Notes: generated by a model from the letters alone, not told the origin. DNA of 60,731 bases from JACCVL01 sp038232655 (GCA_038232655.1 JBBSNM010000005.1:1-60731); one strand, 5' to 3'; numbered from the stretch's first letter, positions 25,239 through 32,420 are shown. Numbers and translations are program-made.

Positions 25239-25582
25239 GCGTTCACCTCCGGGCCGATGTCATCCCGGGAGGTGTGGGCGAGCGGGGCCTCGTGGTGCCA
25301 CCACACCTTCGTCGGTGCCGCGCGCGGCGGCACCGACCTCTGGTCGTGCCCGGCTCGGAGCTGTCTTCGGGCCGCGTCCGAAGTCCGCCCTTGCAGCCTG
25401 GGGGCGGCTGTCTGAATTCCGGGGTCGCGGCCGTACTCGGTCTCGTCGGTGCCGTCGGGTGTTGCACGACCAAGGCTAGCCGACGGCGTCGGACACGCGA
25501 TCATGCACTTCGGGGGTTGGAGCGCCGCGGATGCATGATCGCCGGTCCGCGGCAGGGCGGGACATGTGGCACCCTCGGCGCC
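25239..25582. other. Gene-free stretch with the second palindromic repeat copy
   Basis: I see no supported gene here. The left part continues upstream of the aspartyl-tRNA synthetase remnant without recognisable family sequence; one minus frame has a protein-like phrase (KVWWHHEAPLAH near 25300) but no start, domain or context. The right part holds the 60-bp palindromic element and the leader of the SRAP gene. Confidence 0.5.
25491..25550. repeat. 60-bp palindromic repeat element, copy 2
   Basis: This is the better-preserved copy. Arms GCGATCATGCA (25497-25507) and TGCATGATCGC (25532-25542) are perfectly complementary, with outer GGAC/GTCC pairs and a GGGGG-containing loop. It matches 18131-18190 without gaps. 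It sits just upstream of the SRAP gene. Confidence 0.75.
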
Positions 25583-26392
25583 ATGTGCGGTCGGTACGCA
25601 GCCAGCCGGTCACCGGACGACCTGGTCGAAGAGTTCGATGTCGAGCAGGTCGCCGAGCGGCAGCCCCGCCGGCCGGCCGCCGATCAGGCGGACGCCGAGC
25701 GCCAGCTGCCACCCAGCCACCCCCCGCCCAACTTCAACGTCGCGCCGACCGACCCGGTGCCCGCGATCCTCACCCGCCCGCCGAGGGGCCAACGCGACGC
25801 ACCTGCCGTACGCCAGCTGGCGGTGCTGCGATGGGGCCTGGTGCCGTCCTGGGCCAAGGACCCCGCCATCGGCAGCCGGCTGATCAACGCACGCACCGAG
25901 ACCGTGGCCGACAAGCCCGCGTTCCGCAAGGCGTTCGCCCGACGGCGGTGCCTGCTGCCGGCCGACGGCTACTACGAGTGGTATGAGACGCAGCAGCGCA
26001 ATGCCAAGGGCAAGCCGGTCAAGCAGCCGTTCTTCATCCACCCGCGAGGCGGCGGTTCGCTGGCGATGGCCGGGCTGTACGAGATCTGGCGCGACCGTAC
26101 GCGCCCCGACGACGACCCCGACGCGTACCGCTGGACCTGCGCGGTGCTCACCACCAGCGCCGAAGACGACCTCGGCCACCTGCATGACCGGATGCCGCTG
26201 CTGGTCGAGCCCGACCGGTGGGGCGCCTGGCTCGACCCCGAGCAGCAGGCGAGCGGGCCGCTGCTCGACCTGCTGGTGCCGGCTGCACCGGGCCGGCTCG
26301 AGGCATATCCGGTCTCCACCGAGGTCAACTCGGTGCGCAACAACGGCGCGCACCTCATCGACCCGCTGCCCCCCGAGGAGGTGGCCCGCTGA
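25583..26392 (+). CDS. SOS response-associated peptidase (SRAP domain, YedK/HMCES family)
   Basis: A 269-residue SRAP protein, which crosslinks to abasic sites in single-stranded DNA. MCGRYA places the catalytic Cys at position 2, which fixes the start at ATG 25583. SRLINARTETVADKPAFRKAF holds the conserved Asn and Glu, DGYYEWYE carries the active-site Glu, and HDRMPLLVEPD the catalytic His. NFNVAPTDPVPAI and VNSVRNNGAHLIDPL are also family blocks. A charged insert of about 30 residues follows the N-terminus. The hydrolase gene follows closely. Confidence 0.93.
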   Translation: MCGRYAASRSPDDLVEEFDVEQVAERQPRRPAADQADAERQLPPSHPPPNFNVAPTDPVPAILTRPPRGQRDAPAVRQLAVLRWGLVPSWAKDPAIGSRLINARTETVADKPAFRKAFARRRCLLPADGYYEWYETQQRNAKGKPVKQPFFIHPRGGGSLAMAGLYEIWRDRTRPDDDPDAYRWTCAVLTTSAEDDLGHLHDRMPLLVEPDRWGAWLDPEQQASGPLLDLLVPAAPGRLEAYPVSTEVNSVRNNGAHLIDPLPPEEVAR

Positions 26393-26415
26393 CCGGCCAC
26401 ACCCTGGCAGCGGGC

Positions 26416-27114
26416 GTGCCGCAGCCCGTCGTGCTGGCGACGCCGCGCGGCGACGCCCGGGTCACGACCTACCCGGCCGCGATCGATTCGCCGGGTGCCT
26501 GTGCTGCTGCCAGTTTCCCTGCACGTACGACGCTGCTGCTCAGCCACGGTGCCGGCGGTGGCATCGGGGCTACAGACCTGGTCGCGATGGCCGCCGGCCT
26601 GCCGCCCCATGGGGCGCACGTGTTGCTGGTCGAGCAGCCGTGGCGGGTGGCCGGTCGGCGGCTGGCGCCCGCGCCGGCAGCGCTCGACGAGGCGTTCGTC
26701 GCCGTGGTCGAGCAGCTCGGCCCGCGGCCGCCGTTCGTCGTCGGCGGGCGCAGTGCGGGCGCCCGGGTCGCCTGCCGCACCGCGGCCACGTTGGGGGCCG
26801 CCGGGGTGCTGGCGTTGGCGTTCCCGCTGTGCCCGCCGGGTCGGCCGGATCGTTCCCGCGCGGACGAGCTCGCCGGCACGGGGGTCGCGACCCTGGTCGT
26901 CCAGGGCGACCGCGACCCGTTCGGGGGTCCCGACGCGCTGCCGGCAGCCCCGCACATCACCGCGCATGCCGTGCCGGGTGCCGACCACGGGTTCGCCGTC
27001 AGGGTTCGCGATGGCGGCCCGCAGGCACAGGCTGCCGGGCTGGCGTGCGCGGTCGACCAGACCGCTGCCTGGCTGCGGCGTGTCGTGGGTGGGCCAGTGG
27101 TCGGGAACACCTGA
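26416..27114 (+). CDS. Alpha/beta hydrolase (Tex30/KANSL3-like)
   Basis: A 232-residue hydrolase. TTLLLSHGAGGGIGATDLVAMA is the oxyanion region, VVGGRSAGARVACRTAA is the nucleophile elbow (G-R-S-A-G), VVQGDRDPFGG supplies the acid and VPGADHGFAV the His. This layout matches the Tex30/KANSL3 group whose substrates are unknown. GTG 26416 is the first plausible start after the SRAP stop, but CTG at 26389 or GTG at 26431 cannot be excluded. Its last codons overlap the sigH promoter. Confidence 0.8.
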   Translation: MPQPVVLATPRGDARVTTYPAAIDSPGACAAASFPARTTLLLSHGAGGGIGATDLVAMAAGLPPHGAHVLLVEQPWRVAGRRLAPAPAALDEAFVAVVEQLGPRPPFVVGGRSAGARVACRTAATLGAAGVLALAFPLCPPGRPDRSRADELAGTGVATLVVQGDRDPFGGPDALPAAPHITAHAVPGADHGFAVRVRDGGPQAQAAGLACAVDQTAAWLRRVVGGPVVGNT

Positions 27115-27129
27115 GCTGTACGCGCCGTT
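27103..27129 (+). promoter_or_regulatory. SigR/SigH-type promoter of sigH
   Basis: GGGAAC at 27103-27108, an 18-base spacer and GTT at 27127-27129 match the GGAAY-N18/19-GTT consensus of SigR/SigH family promoters. It overlaps the end of the hydrolase gene and lies about 155 bases before the sigH ATG, giving positive autoregulation. An in-frame ATG at 27176 lies downstream of it. Confidence 0.65.
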
Positions 27130-27283
27130 GCATTCAGACGTGCCGACCACCGCATACCCGACGTCTCGTGAGCCGATGCCCGTCCGGTTCGCCAGTTCCA
27201 CCGAGGCCATGCTCACCGTCGGTGGTCCAGCAGGCCACCTCGTCGAGCGCCTGTTGTCGGGCTCGACGCTAGGCTTGTCGATA

Positions 27284-27952
27284 ATGAACGACCCAATGAA
27301 TGACACCGTGCAAGACCCGCCCGAGATCGGGGACGACCCCGACCGCGCCGATGCTGACGAGTTGCCGCAAGACCGCGTTGCGCGCTTCGAGCGCGACGCC
27401 CTGCCGTACCTCGACCCGCTGTACTCGGCCGCGCTGCGGATGACGCGCAACCCGGCCGACGCCGACGACCTCGTGCAGGAGACCTTCGCGAAGGCGTTCG
27501 CCTCGTTCCAGCAGTTCCGGGTCGGCACCAACATCAAAGCGTGGCTCTACCGCATCCTCACCAACACCTACATCAACTCCTACCGCAAGAAGCAGCGCCA
27601 GCCCCTGCAACAACCGACCGAGGAGCTCGAGGACTGGCAGCAGGCTGCCGTGGCCACCCACACGGGCTCGGGGCTCAAGTCCGCCGAGATGGAGGCGCTG
27701 GAGCACCTGCCCGACTCCGACGTCAAGGACGCGCTGGCCCAGCTGCCCGAGGACTTCCGGTACGCGGTCTACCTCGCCGACGTGGAGGGGTTCGCCTACA
27801 AGGAGATCGCCGCGATCATGGGCACGCCGATCGGCACCGTGATGTCTCGGCTGCACCGCGGTCGCGGTCAACTGCGCACGCTGCTCGCCGACTACGCACA
27901 CGACCGCGGGCTGGCCGCCTCGGCCAGCACCCAGGGTGGTGACGAGGTATGA
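27284..27952 (+). CDS. sigH: ECF RNA polymerase sigma factor SigH/SigR (thiol-oxidative stress)
   Basis: A 222-residue ECF sigma factor. Region 2 is ALPYLDPLYSAALRMTRNPADADDLVQETFAKAF, seen here in the segments YSAALRMTRNP and DLVQETFAKAF, then FRVGTNIKAWLYRILTNTYIN. Region 4 contains YLADVEGFAYKEIAAIMGTP and GTVMSRLHRGR. The set matches SigH of mycobacteria and SigR of Streptomyces, which control thioredoxin and mycothiol genes. ATG 27284 gives the canonical form; an in-frame ATG at 27176 would add 36 residues. The stop overlaps rsrA (ATGA). Confidence 0.93.
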   Translation: MNDPMNDTVQDPPEIGDDPDRADADELPQDRVARFERDALPYLDPLYSAALRMTRNPADADDLVQETFAKAFASFQQFRVGTNIKAWLYRILTNTYINSYRKKQRQPLQQPTEELEDWQQAAVATHTGSGLKSAEMEALEHLPDSDVKDALAQLPEDFRYAVYLADVEGFAYKEIAAIMGTPIGTVMSRLHRGRGQLRTLLADYAHDRGLAASASTQGGDEV

Positions 27953-28308
27953 GCTGCGGAAAGCACCACGACAAGCACTGCGACGAGGTGCTCGGCGAGC
28001 TCTACCGGTTCATCGACCACGAGCTTGACGCGGCCTCGGCCACCGAGATCCAGCAGCACCTGGACGAGTGCGGGCCTTGCCTGCGCGAGCACGAGGTCGA
28101 CCTGATCGTGCAGCGCCTGGTGGCCCGTTCGTGTGCCGACCGGGCGCCCGAGACGTTGCGCGACCGGGTGCGGCTGAGGCTGCACCAGGTGGTGGAGTTG
28201 GACGTGCAGTTCGGCGTCCAGGTCGACCCGCCGCGCCCGCCGCAGTCGCATCCGCAGTCGCCGCCCGCGGGGAACATGCCCTGGCAGACGCCGCCTCGGC
28301 GGCTCTGA
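27949..28308 (+). CDS. rsrA: Zinc anti-sigma factor RsrA
   Basis: A 119-residue ZAS-family anti-sigma factor that holds SigH until disulfide stress releases zinc. HLDECGPC gives the HxxxCxxC motif (His37, Cys41, Cys44) and Cys11 precedes it, the same positions as in Streptomyces RsrA. GELYRFIDHELD is the conserved helix 1. The C-terminal 40 residues are Pro/Gln-rich and look unstructured. It is translationally coupled to sigH. Confidence 0.92.
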   Translation: MSCGKHHDKHCDEVLGELYRFIDHELDAASATEIQQHLDECGPCLREHEVDLIVQRLVARSCADRAPETLRDRVRLRLHQVVELDVQFGVQVDPPRPPQSHPQSPPAGNMPWQTPPRRL

Positions 28309-28368
28309 CTCCCCGGGCTGCACCGGCGCTCCCCGGGCTGCACCGCGCGGTTTCGCGCACGCAGTCGA

Positions 28369-28399
28369 AGGCCCCGGCCACCCACGGTGGTCGGGGCCT
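28369..28399. terminator. Strong hairpin between rsrA and bL37, probable bidirectional terminator
   Basis: AGGCCCCGGCCACC and GGTGGTCGGGGCCT form a 14-bp stem with one G-T wobble and a three-base loop. It lies between convergent genes. There is no U-run, as is common for actinobacterial terminators. Confidence 0.7.
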
Positions 28400-28415
28400 C
28401 GTCGTGCTCAGCGGC

Positions 28416-28490
28416 TCAGGCGTTGGGGCGCTTGCCGTGGTTGGCGTTGTTCTTGCGGCGGGCGCGGCGTTTGCGACCGGTCTTTCCCAT
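28416..28490 (-). CDS. 50S ribosomal protein bL37 (24 residues)
   Basis: A 24-codon gene encoding MGKTGRKRRARRK followed by NNANHGKRPNA. This is the extremely basic microprotein recognised in mycobacterial ribosomes as bL37 and widely conserved in actinobacteria as an AURKAIP1/COX24-type protein. AGGAG lies five bases before ATG 28490. It falls below the usual gene length limit and is easily missed. Confidence 0.88.
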   Translation of the reverse strand: MGKTGRKRRARRKNNANHGKRPNA

Positions 28491-28609
28491 GCTGGCTCCT
28501 CTTCGGCTGTGATCCGAGCAATCGATAGTGTCGCATGCAGTGCCGTGGCGGGCCGAGCCGAGCATGGGCTGCGCCGGACGCGCTGGGCGGCCCGGTGCGC
28601 ACGCCCCGG

Positions 28610-28744
28610 TCACACCTTCCGCTCCGGGTCCGCGGACCTGAGCCGGGCCAGCCGCTGGCCCTTCGCGATCTCGACCAAGCCCCGGCCGATCATGGGCGCG
28701 AGCCCGAGCCATCGCAGGCTCGTGCACTCGCCGGTGGGTGCCAC
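28610..28744 (-). CDS. Possible 44-residue small protein
   Basis: GAGGAG six bases before a GTG at 28744 opens a frame ending at 28610. The product starts VAPTGECTSLRWLGLAPM and ends DPERKV. The ribosome site is good and the composition is protein-like (one hydrophobic patch, basic tail). No family was recognised, and it could equally be the scar of a longer gene. Confidence 0.25.
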   Translation of the reverse strand: MAPTGECTSLRWLGLAPMIGRGLVEIAKGQRLARLRSADPERKV

Positions 28745-28781
28745 GTGCGGCTCCTCGTCGTTGGTGGGCTGTCCGCCGGGC

Positions 28782-28830
28782 GATCTTCCGACGTTGTGGC
28801 CACATCCTTCGCTGGTGCCGTCGGAAGATC
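28782..28830. repeat. Perfect 11-bp inverted repeat around a small palindrome
   Basis: GATCTTCCGAC (28782-28792) and GTCGGAAGATC (28820-28830) are exact reverse complements separated by 27 bases. Inside lies a second palindrome, TGTGGCCACA (28795-28804). It could be a regulator site, a hairpin or the ends of a small vanished insertion. Confidence 0.7.
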
Positions 28831-28857
28831 CAGCGGCGTCGACCAGGCGACGGGCGA

Positions 28858-29415
28858 CTAGCGCTCAGCGCCACTGCCCCGGCGTCGCAGCTCCAGACCG
28901 AACGCCCACAGGTCGACGCCGGGCGCGGGTTGCCAGTCCCGCTCGGGGAGCCGGCGAAAGCCCAACCCGAGGTACAGGCCATGTGCAGCCACCATCCGCC
29001 GGTCGCTGCACAGGACCATACGCACTTGCCCGAGATCTCGGGCAAGTTGTAAGCAGTGCAGCGTGAGCAGCCGGGCGACGCCGCGGCGCCGGGCGAACGG
29101 GGCCACCGACAGCATCCGAAACTCGGCCTCGCTGTCATCGGCGGCGATCTCGCGGTACGGAGAGCCGACCGGACAGAACGTCACGCTGCCCAGCACACGC
29201 CCTGGGGTGCTGCTCACCGCGCCCACCCCAGCCTCGGCAGCTACCCACACCTCGGCGTCGCGGGCGCGCGCGACCGCATCGCGCAGCTCACACACGTAAT
29301 CGGCCTCGGCAGTGACGAACCCGTCGGCGAGATAGGCGGCCAGCGTAAGCTCCCCGACGGAGTCCAGGTCGGCGTCAGTGGCCCGCCGCACGTGGACCGC
29401 AACCGGCTCAGACAC
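28858..29415 (-). CDS. GNAT family N-acetyltransferase
   Basis: A 185-residue protein from GTG 29415. VRRATDADLDSVGELTLAAYLADG is the N-terminal acceptor region, EFRMLSVAPFARRRGVARLL is the acetyl-CoA loop (RRRGVA), and MVAAHGLYLGLGFRRLPERDW is the usual C-terminal motif (A-x-x-L-Y-x-x-x-G-F). The substrate is unknown. The start overlaps the stop of the deleted thiamine-diphosphate enzyme by eight bases, so it was, and may still be, translated by coupling. Confidence 0.85.
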   Translation of the reverse strand: MSEPVAVHVRRATDADLDSVGELTLAAYLADGFVTAEADYVCELRDAVARARDAEVWVAAEAGVGAVSSTPGRVLGSVTFCPVGSPYREIAADDSEAEFRMLSVAPFARRRGVARLLTLHCLQLARDLGQVRMVLCSDRRMVAAHGLYLGLGFRRLPERDWQPAPGVDLWAFGLELRRRGSGAER

Positions 29416-30136
29416 CGGTGGTCTGCGGGGGATAGGCGACCTGCCGGAGATGGGCGACGTCGGGGTCAGTGAGCACGTTGACCAGGTACGGCACCGACGA
29501 CGCGAAGGCACGGTCCAGCGCCGGGCCGATCCGCCGCGGATCACTGACCGTCTCGCCGTCGACGCCCAGTGCCTTGACCACGTCGTCGTAGCGGGTGCCC
29601 GGGGCGAGGTCCGCGGCGACGTGGTAGCCGTAGAGTTGTTGCATCGGGTGTCGCTCCAGGCCCCAGCCGGAGTTGTTGGCGACGACCATCACCGCCGGGA
29701 CCCGATCGGCGATACGCTCCACCGACGACACGGTCTCGGCCAGCCGGGCCAGCGGCGCGATCAGCGGCGGGTGGTCGAGCTTCTGCAGAGCGTCGCGGCC
29801 CCAGGTGGGTGTCGGTGCCCGGCCGCCGAGCACCACCAGCGGCGACCCGGCGAACGATGCCTGCGCGATGCCGCTGACCGCGTTGGTGACCCCCGGGCCG
29901 GCGGTCACCACCGCCAGGCCGGGCCGACCGGTGAGCTTGCCGACTGCCTCGGCGGCGAACACCGCGGTCTGCTCGTGCCGCACGTCGACCAGCCGCAGCG
30001 TCGGCTCGGTGCACACTGCCGCGTCGTACAGCGGAAAGACGTGCCCGCCCGACAGCGTGAACACGGTGTTCACGCCGTGCGCCCGAGCCACCGCGAGGGC
30101 GAGCTCGCCGCCGTGGCTAACGGCCGGTCCCGTCAC
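29408..30136 (-). pseudogene. Thiamine-diphosphate enzyme (acetolactate synthase-like) with large in-frame internal deletion
   Basis: A 242-codon open frame from GTG 30136. Residues 1 to about 140 are the N-terminal PYR domain (VNTVFTLSGGHVFPLYDAA, then VDVRHEQTAVFAAEAVGKLTG with the catalytic Glu). Near position 29700 it jumps to the last part of the C-terminal PP domain (VMVVANNSGWGLERHPMQQLYG to the end). The whole central domain and the GDG-containing thiamine-diphosphate motif are absent. Intact relatives have about 550 residues. The frame is preserved, but an active enzyme is very unlikely. Confidence 0.75.
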
Positions 30137-30299
30137 TTGGCTCGACCGCGGGCTCGAGCTCCTCGACCACGCCCTCGTCACCAACGTCCACCGGCACGCT
30201 GAGCAGCGCACCCAGCAGCACCTTGGTGCCGGTCGGAAGCGGTGGCCTCGGCCGGCGTCTGGCGCCGCCGGGTTCGGTCGAGCGTGCCGGGCTGGACAT
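30117..30299 (-). CDS. Small protein of unknown function (60 residues)
   Basis: GGAGG seven bases before ATG 30299 opens a frame ending at 30117. The product has an Arg/Pro-rich N-terminus, a central LPTGTKVLLGALLSVPVDVG and an acidic tail. The end overlaps the start of the thiamine-diphosphate gene by 20 bases, which suggests coupling. No family recognised. Confidence 0.45.
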   Translation of the reverse strand: MSSPARSTEPGGARRRPRPPLPTGTKVLLGALLSVPVDVGDEGVVEELEPAVEPSDGTGR

Positions 30300-30449
30300 C
30301 GGACACCTCCGGGGCAGCTGATCGCCGGTGGGCATCCTCACCCGGCCGACACGGCGGGACCAGATGGTCCACGTGAGCCGCCGGGAGGCTATCGCGCCTG
30401 CGCCGCGCGGGCCACCGACCGCGCCGGACGCAACACCTAGGCTCAGCGG

Positions 30450-31910
30450 GTGCCCTCCCTCGACGACGTCGCCCACCGGCACACCGCGCTGCAGCCGGAC
30501 GACCTCGCCTGGCTGCACCGCCTGCTGGCCGACTGGCAGATCATCGCCGACCTGTCGTTCGCCGACCTGCTGCTGTGGCTGCCCGACCGTGACGGTGACG
30601 GCTTCTGGGTCGGTGCGCAGATGCGACCGACGACCGGGCCCACCGCCTACACCGACGACCTGGTCGGCGACCACATCCCCGCCGGATGTCGTCCGCTGCT
30701 GGACGCGTCGTGGGCGCAGTCGCGGATCGTGCGTGAGGGCGACCCGGAGTGGCGCGACGACGTGCCGGTGCGGGTGGAGGCGATCCCGGTGCGCCGGGGT
30801 GAGCGGCTGCTCGGCGTCGTCGGACGCTCGACCAACCTGCTGGGCATCCGCACCCCCAGCCGGCTGGAGCTGTCGTACCTGCAGACCGCTGCCGACCTGA
30901 CCCGGATGATCGCCGACGGGCACTTCCCGTACTCCGGCGAGCGCTCCGACCTCGAGGACTCGCTGCGGGTGGGCGACGGCTTCGTGCGCACCGACTCAAC
31001 AGGAGCCGTGCTGTACGCCAGCCCCAACGCCGAGTCGGCCCTGCGCCGGCTGGGTCTGGCCACCGGACTCGTTGGTCTGCACCTGGCGGCCACCGTGCGC
31101 GGGCTGGCGCCGCCATCGAGCGAGCCCGTGGACGTGGCGGTCAGCGCCGTGCTGTCGGGTCGGGCACCGAGCACGACCGAGATCGAGAACACCAGCGCCT
31201 CGCTGGCGGTGCGGGCCATGCCACTGATGTCGGGGCGGCAGTGGAGCGGGTCACTGCTGCTGCTGCGAGACGTGACCGAGCTGCGCCGCCGCGAGCGCGA
31301 GCTGGTCACCAAGGAAGCCACCATCCGCGAGATCCATCACCGGGTGAAGAACAACCTGCAGACGGTGGCGGCGTTGCTGCGGCTGCAGGCGCGGCGGATC
31401 GAGGCGCCGGCCGCCCGCCAGGCGCTGCAGGAGGCGACCCGACGGGTCGGCTCGATCGCCGTCGTGCACGAGATCTTGAGCCAGTCGGCCGAAGAGTCCG
31501 TCGAGGTGGACGCGGTCGTCGACCGGTTGCGGCGCATGGTTGTGGACGTGACCGCGACGGAGTCAGCGGTGACGACCGAGCGGGTCGGCAGCTTCGGCAC
31601 GCTCGGGGCCGAGGTGGCCACCCCGCTTGCCATGGTGTTGACCGAGCTGATGCAAAACGCGGTGGAGCACGGCTTCGCCGGGGGGCGCGGGCATGTGTGC
31701 GTGTCGGCCAGTCGCAGCGCCGAGGAGCTGGAGATACGGGTGCACGACGACGGGGTGGGACTGCCACCGGGCTTCGATCCCGCAACGTCGGACCGGCTCG
31801 GGATCGCCATCGTCCGCGCGCTCGTGGAGTCGGAGCTCGGTGGAACCCTGCTGTTCTCCCAGCGCGAGCAGTCGGGCACCACCGTGCGCATCAGGCTGCC
31901 GGTGTCGTGA
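30450..31910 (+). CDS. Sensor histidine kinase, PdtaS-like
   Basis: A 486-residue cytosolic kinase from GTG 30450. The N-terminal GAF-like domain (residues 20-140) contains LPDRDGDGFWVGAQMRP, a PAS domain follows (about 170-280), then the HisKA_2 phosphoacceptor REIHHRVKNNLQTVAALLRLQ with the HH pair, and the ATPase domain with LTELMQNAVEHGF and VHDDGVGLPPGF. This order is that of mycobacterial PdtaS, which phosphorylates the ANTAR RNA-binding regulator PdtaR. No PdtaR-like gene lies next to it. No membrane segments. Confidence 0.9.
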   Translation: MPSLDDVAHRHTALQPDDLAWLHRLLADWQIIADLSFADLLLWLPDRDGDGFWVGAQMRPTTGPTAYTDDLVGDHIPAGCRPLLDASWAQSRIVREGDPEWRDDVPVRVEAIPVRRGERLLGVVGRSTNLLGIRTPSRLELSYLQTAADLTRMIADGHFPYSGERSDLEDSLRVGDGFVRTDSTGAVLYASPNAESALRRLGLATGLVGLHLAATVRGLAPPSSEPVDVAVSAVLSGRAPSTTEIENTSASLAVRAMPLMSGRQWSGSLLLLRDVTELRRRERELVTKEATIREIHHRVKNNLQTVAALLRLQARRIEAPAARQALQEATRRVGSIAVVHEILSQSAEESVEVDAVVDRLRRMVVDVTATESAVTTERVGSFGTLGAEVATPLAMVLTELMQNAVEHGFAGGRGHVCVSASRSAEELEIRVHDDGVGLPPGFDPATSDRLGIAIVRALVESELGGTLLFSQREQSGTTVRIRLPVS

Positions 31911-31966
31911 CCACCGTCGCCGGGTCGAACGTTCGGGTCAGCCGGTACCGGTCAGCGGGTACGGGG

Positions 31967-32218
31967 TCAGGCGGTGCGGATGCGGGCCCGCGCCGTGCGT
32001 CGCTTGAGCGCTCGCCGCTCGTCCTCGCTGAGGCCACCCCAGACGCCGTGATCCTGCCCGGACTCCAGCGCCCACGCCAGGCACTGTTCGCGCACCTCGC
32101 AGCGACGGCACACGGCCTTGGCCTCCTCGATCTGAGAGAGGGCAGGGCCGGTGTTGCCGATCGGGAAGAACAGCTCCGGATCCTCGTCGAGGCATGCGGA
32201 ACGGTGGCGCCAGTCCAC
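31967..32218 (-). CDS. whiB1: WhiB-family iron-sulfur transcription regulator, WhiB1 type
   Basis: An 83-residue protein that binds a [4Fe-4S] cluster through Cys9, Cys37, Cys40 and Cys46, the same positions as in mycobacterial WhiB1. WRHRSACLDEDPELFFPIGN, AVCRRCEVREQC, the GVWGG turn and the basic ERRALKRRTARARIRT tail are all present. GTG 32218 is chosen because AAGGAG lies nine bases before it and the product then matches WhiB1 length exactly. WhiB1 works bound to the primary sigma factor, is essential in mycobacteria and is nitric-oxide sensitive. Confidence 0.95.
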   Translation of the reverse strand: MDWRHRSACLDEDPELFFPIGNTGPALSQIEEAKAVCRRCEVREQCLAWALESGQDHGVWGGLSEDERRALKRRTARARIRTA

Positions 32219-32249
32219 GGGCAGTGCTCCTTCGTTGCGTTGAGCAAGC

Positions 32250-32294
32250 ACCCTAGAGCCATTGTCAGGTGCCTGCATTGTGAACTCGTTCACT
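32250..32294 (-). promoter_or_regulatory. whiB1 promoter with a CRP-type site
   Basis: TGTGA-N6-TCACT at 32279-32294 contains the exact inverted repeat GTGAAC/GTTCAC and fits the CRP consensus TGTGA-N6-TCACA. On the minus strand a TAGGGT at 32250-32255 can serve as -10 box, placing the CRP site near -43 and the start codon about 25 bases into the transcript. Mycobacterial whiB1 is also CRP-controlled. Confidence 0.55.
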
Positions 32295-32420
32295 AACTGC
32301 GGCCGCAAAGGATCTGCAGCCAAGGGTTACAGGGTTGCAACCGATCGGCATGTGCACAAGCCCTTTGGGTGCCCGTCGCTACGTCTGTTGGGTCACAGTC
32401 TTCGGCCTAGGCTCGTCTCC

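Larger units (their letters stand above)
28491..28857. other. Largely gene-free stretch with an inverted repeat
   Basis: No well-supported gene. It holds the bL37 leader (28491-28520), a possible 44-codon reading frame on the minus strand (28610-28744) and a perfect 11-bp inverted repeat at 28782-28830. Confidence 0.5.

Noticed and set aside
32262..32420. N-terminal extension of the small membrane protein (upstream in-frame ATG)
   Set aside because: The extension covers the whiB1 promoter and CRP site and has no hydrophobic or coding character. GTG 32421 fits the first membrane helix.
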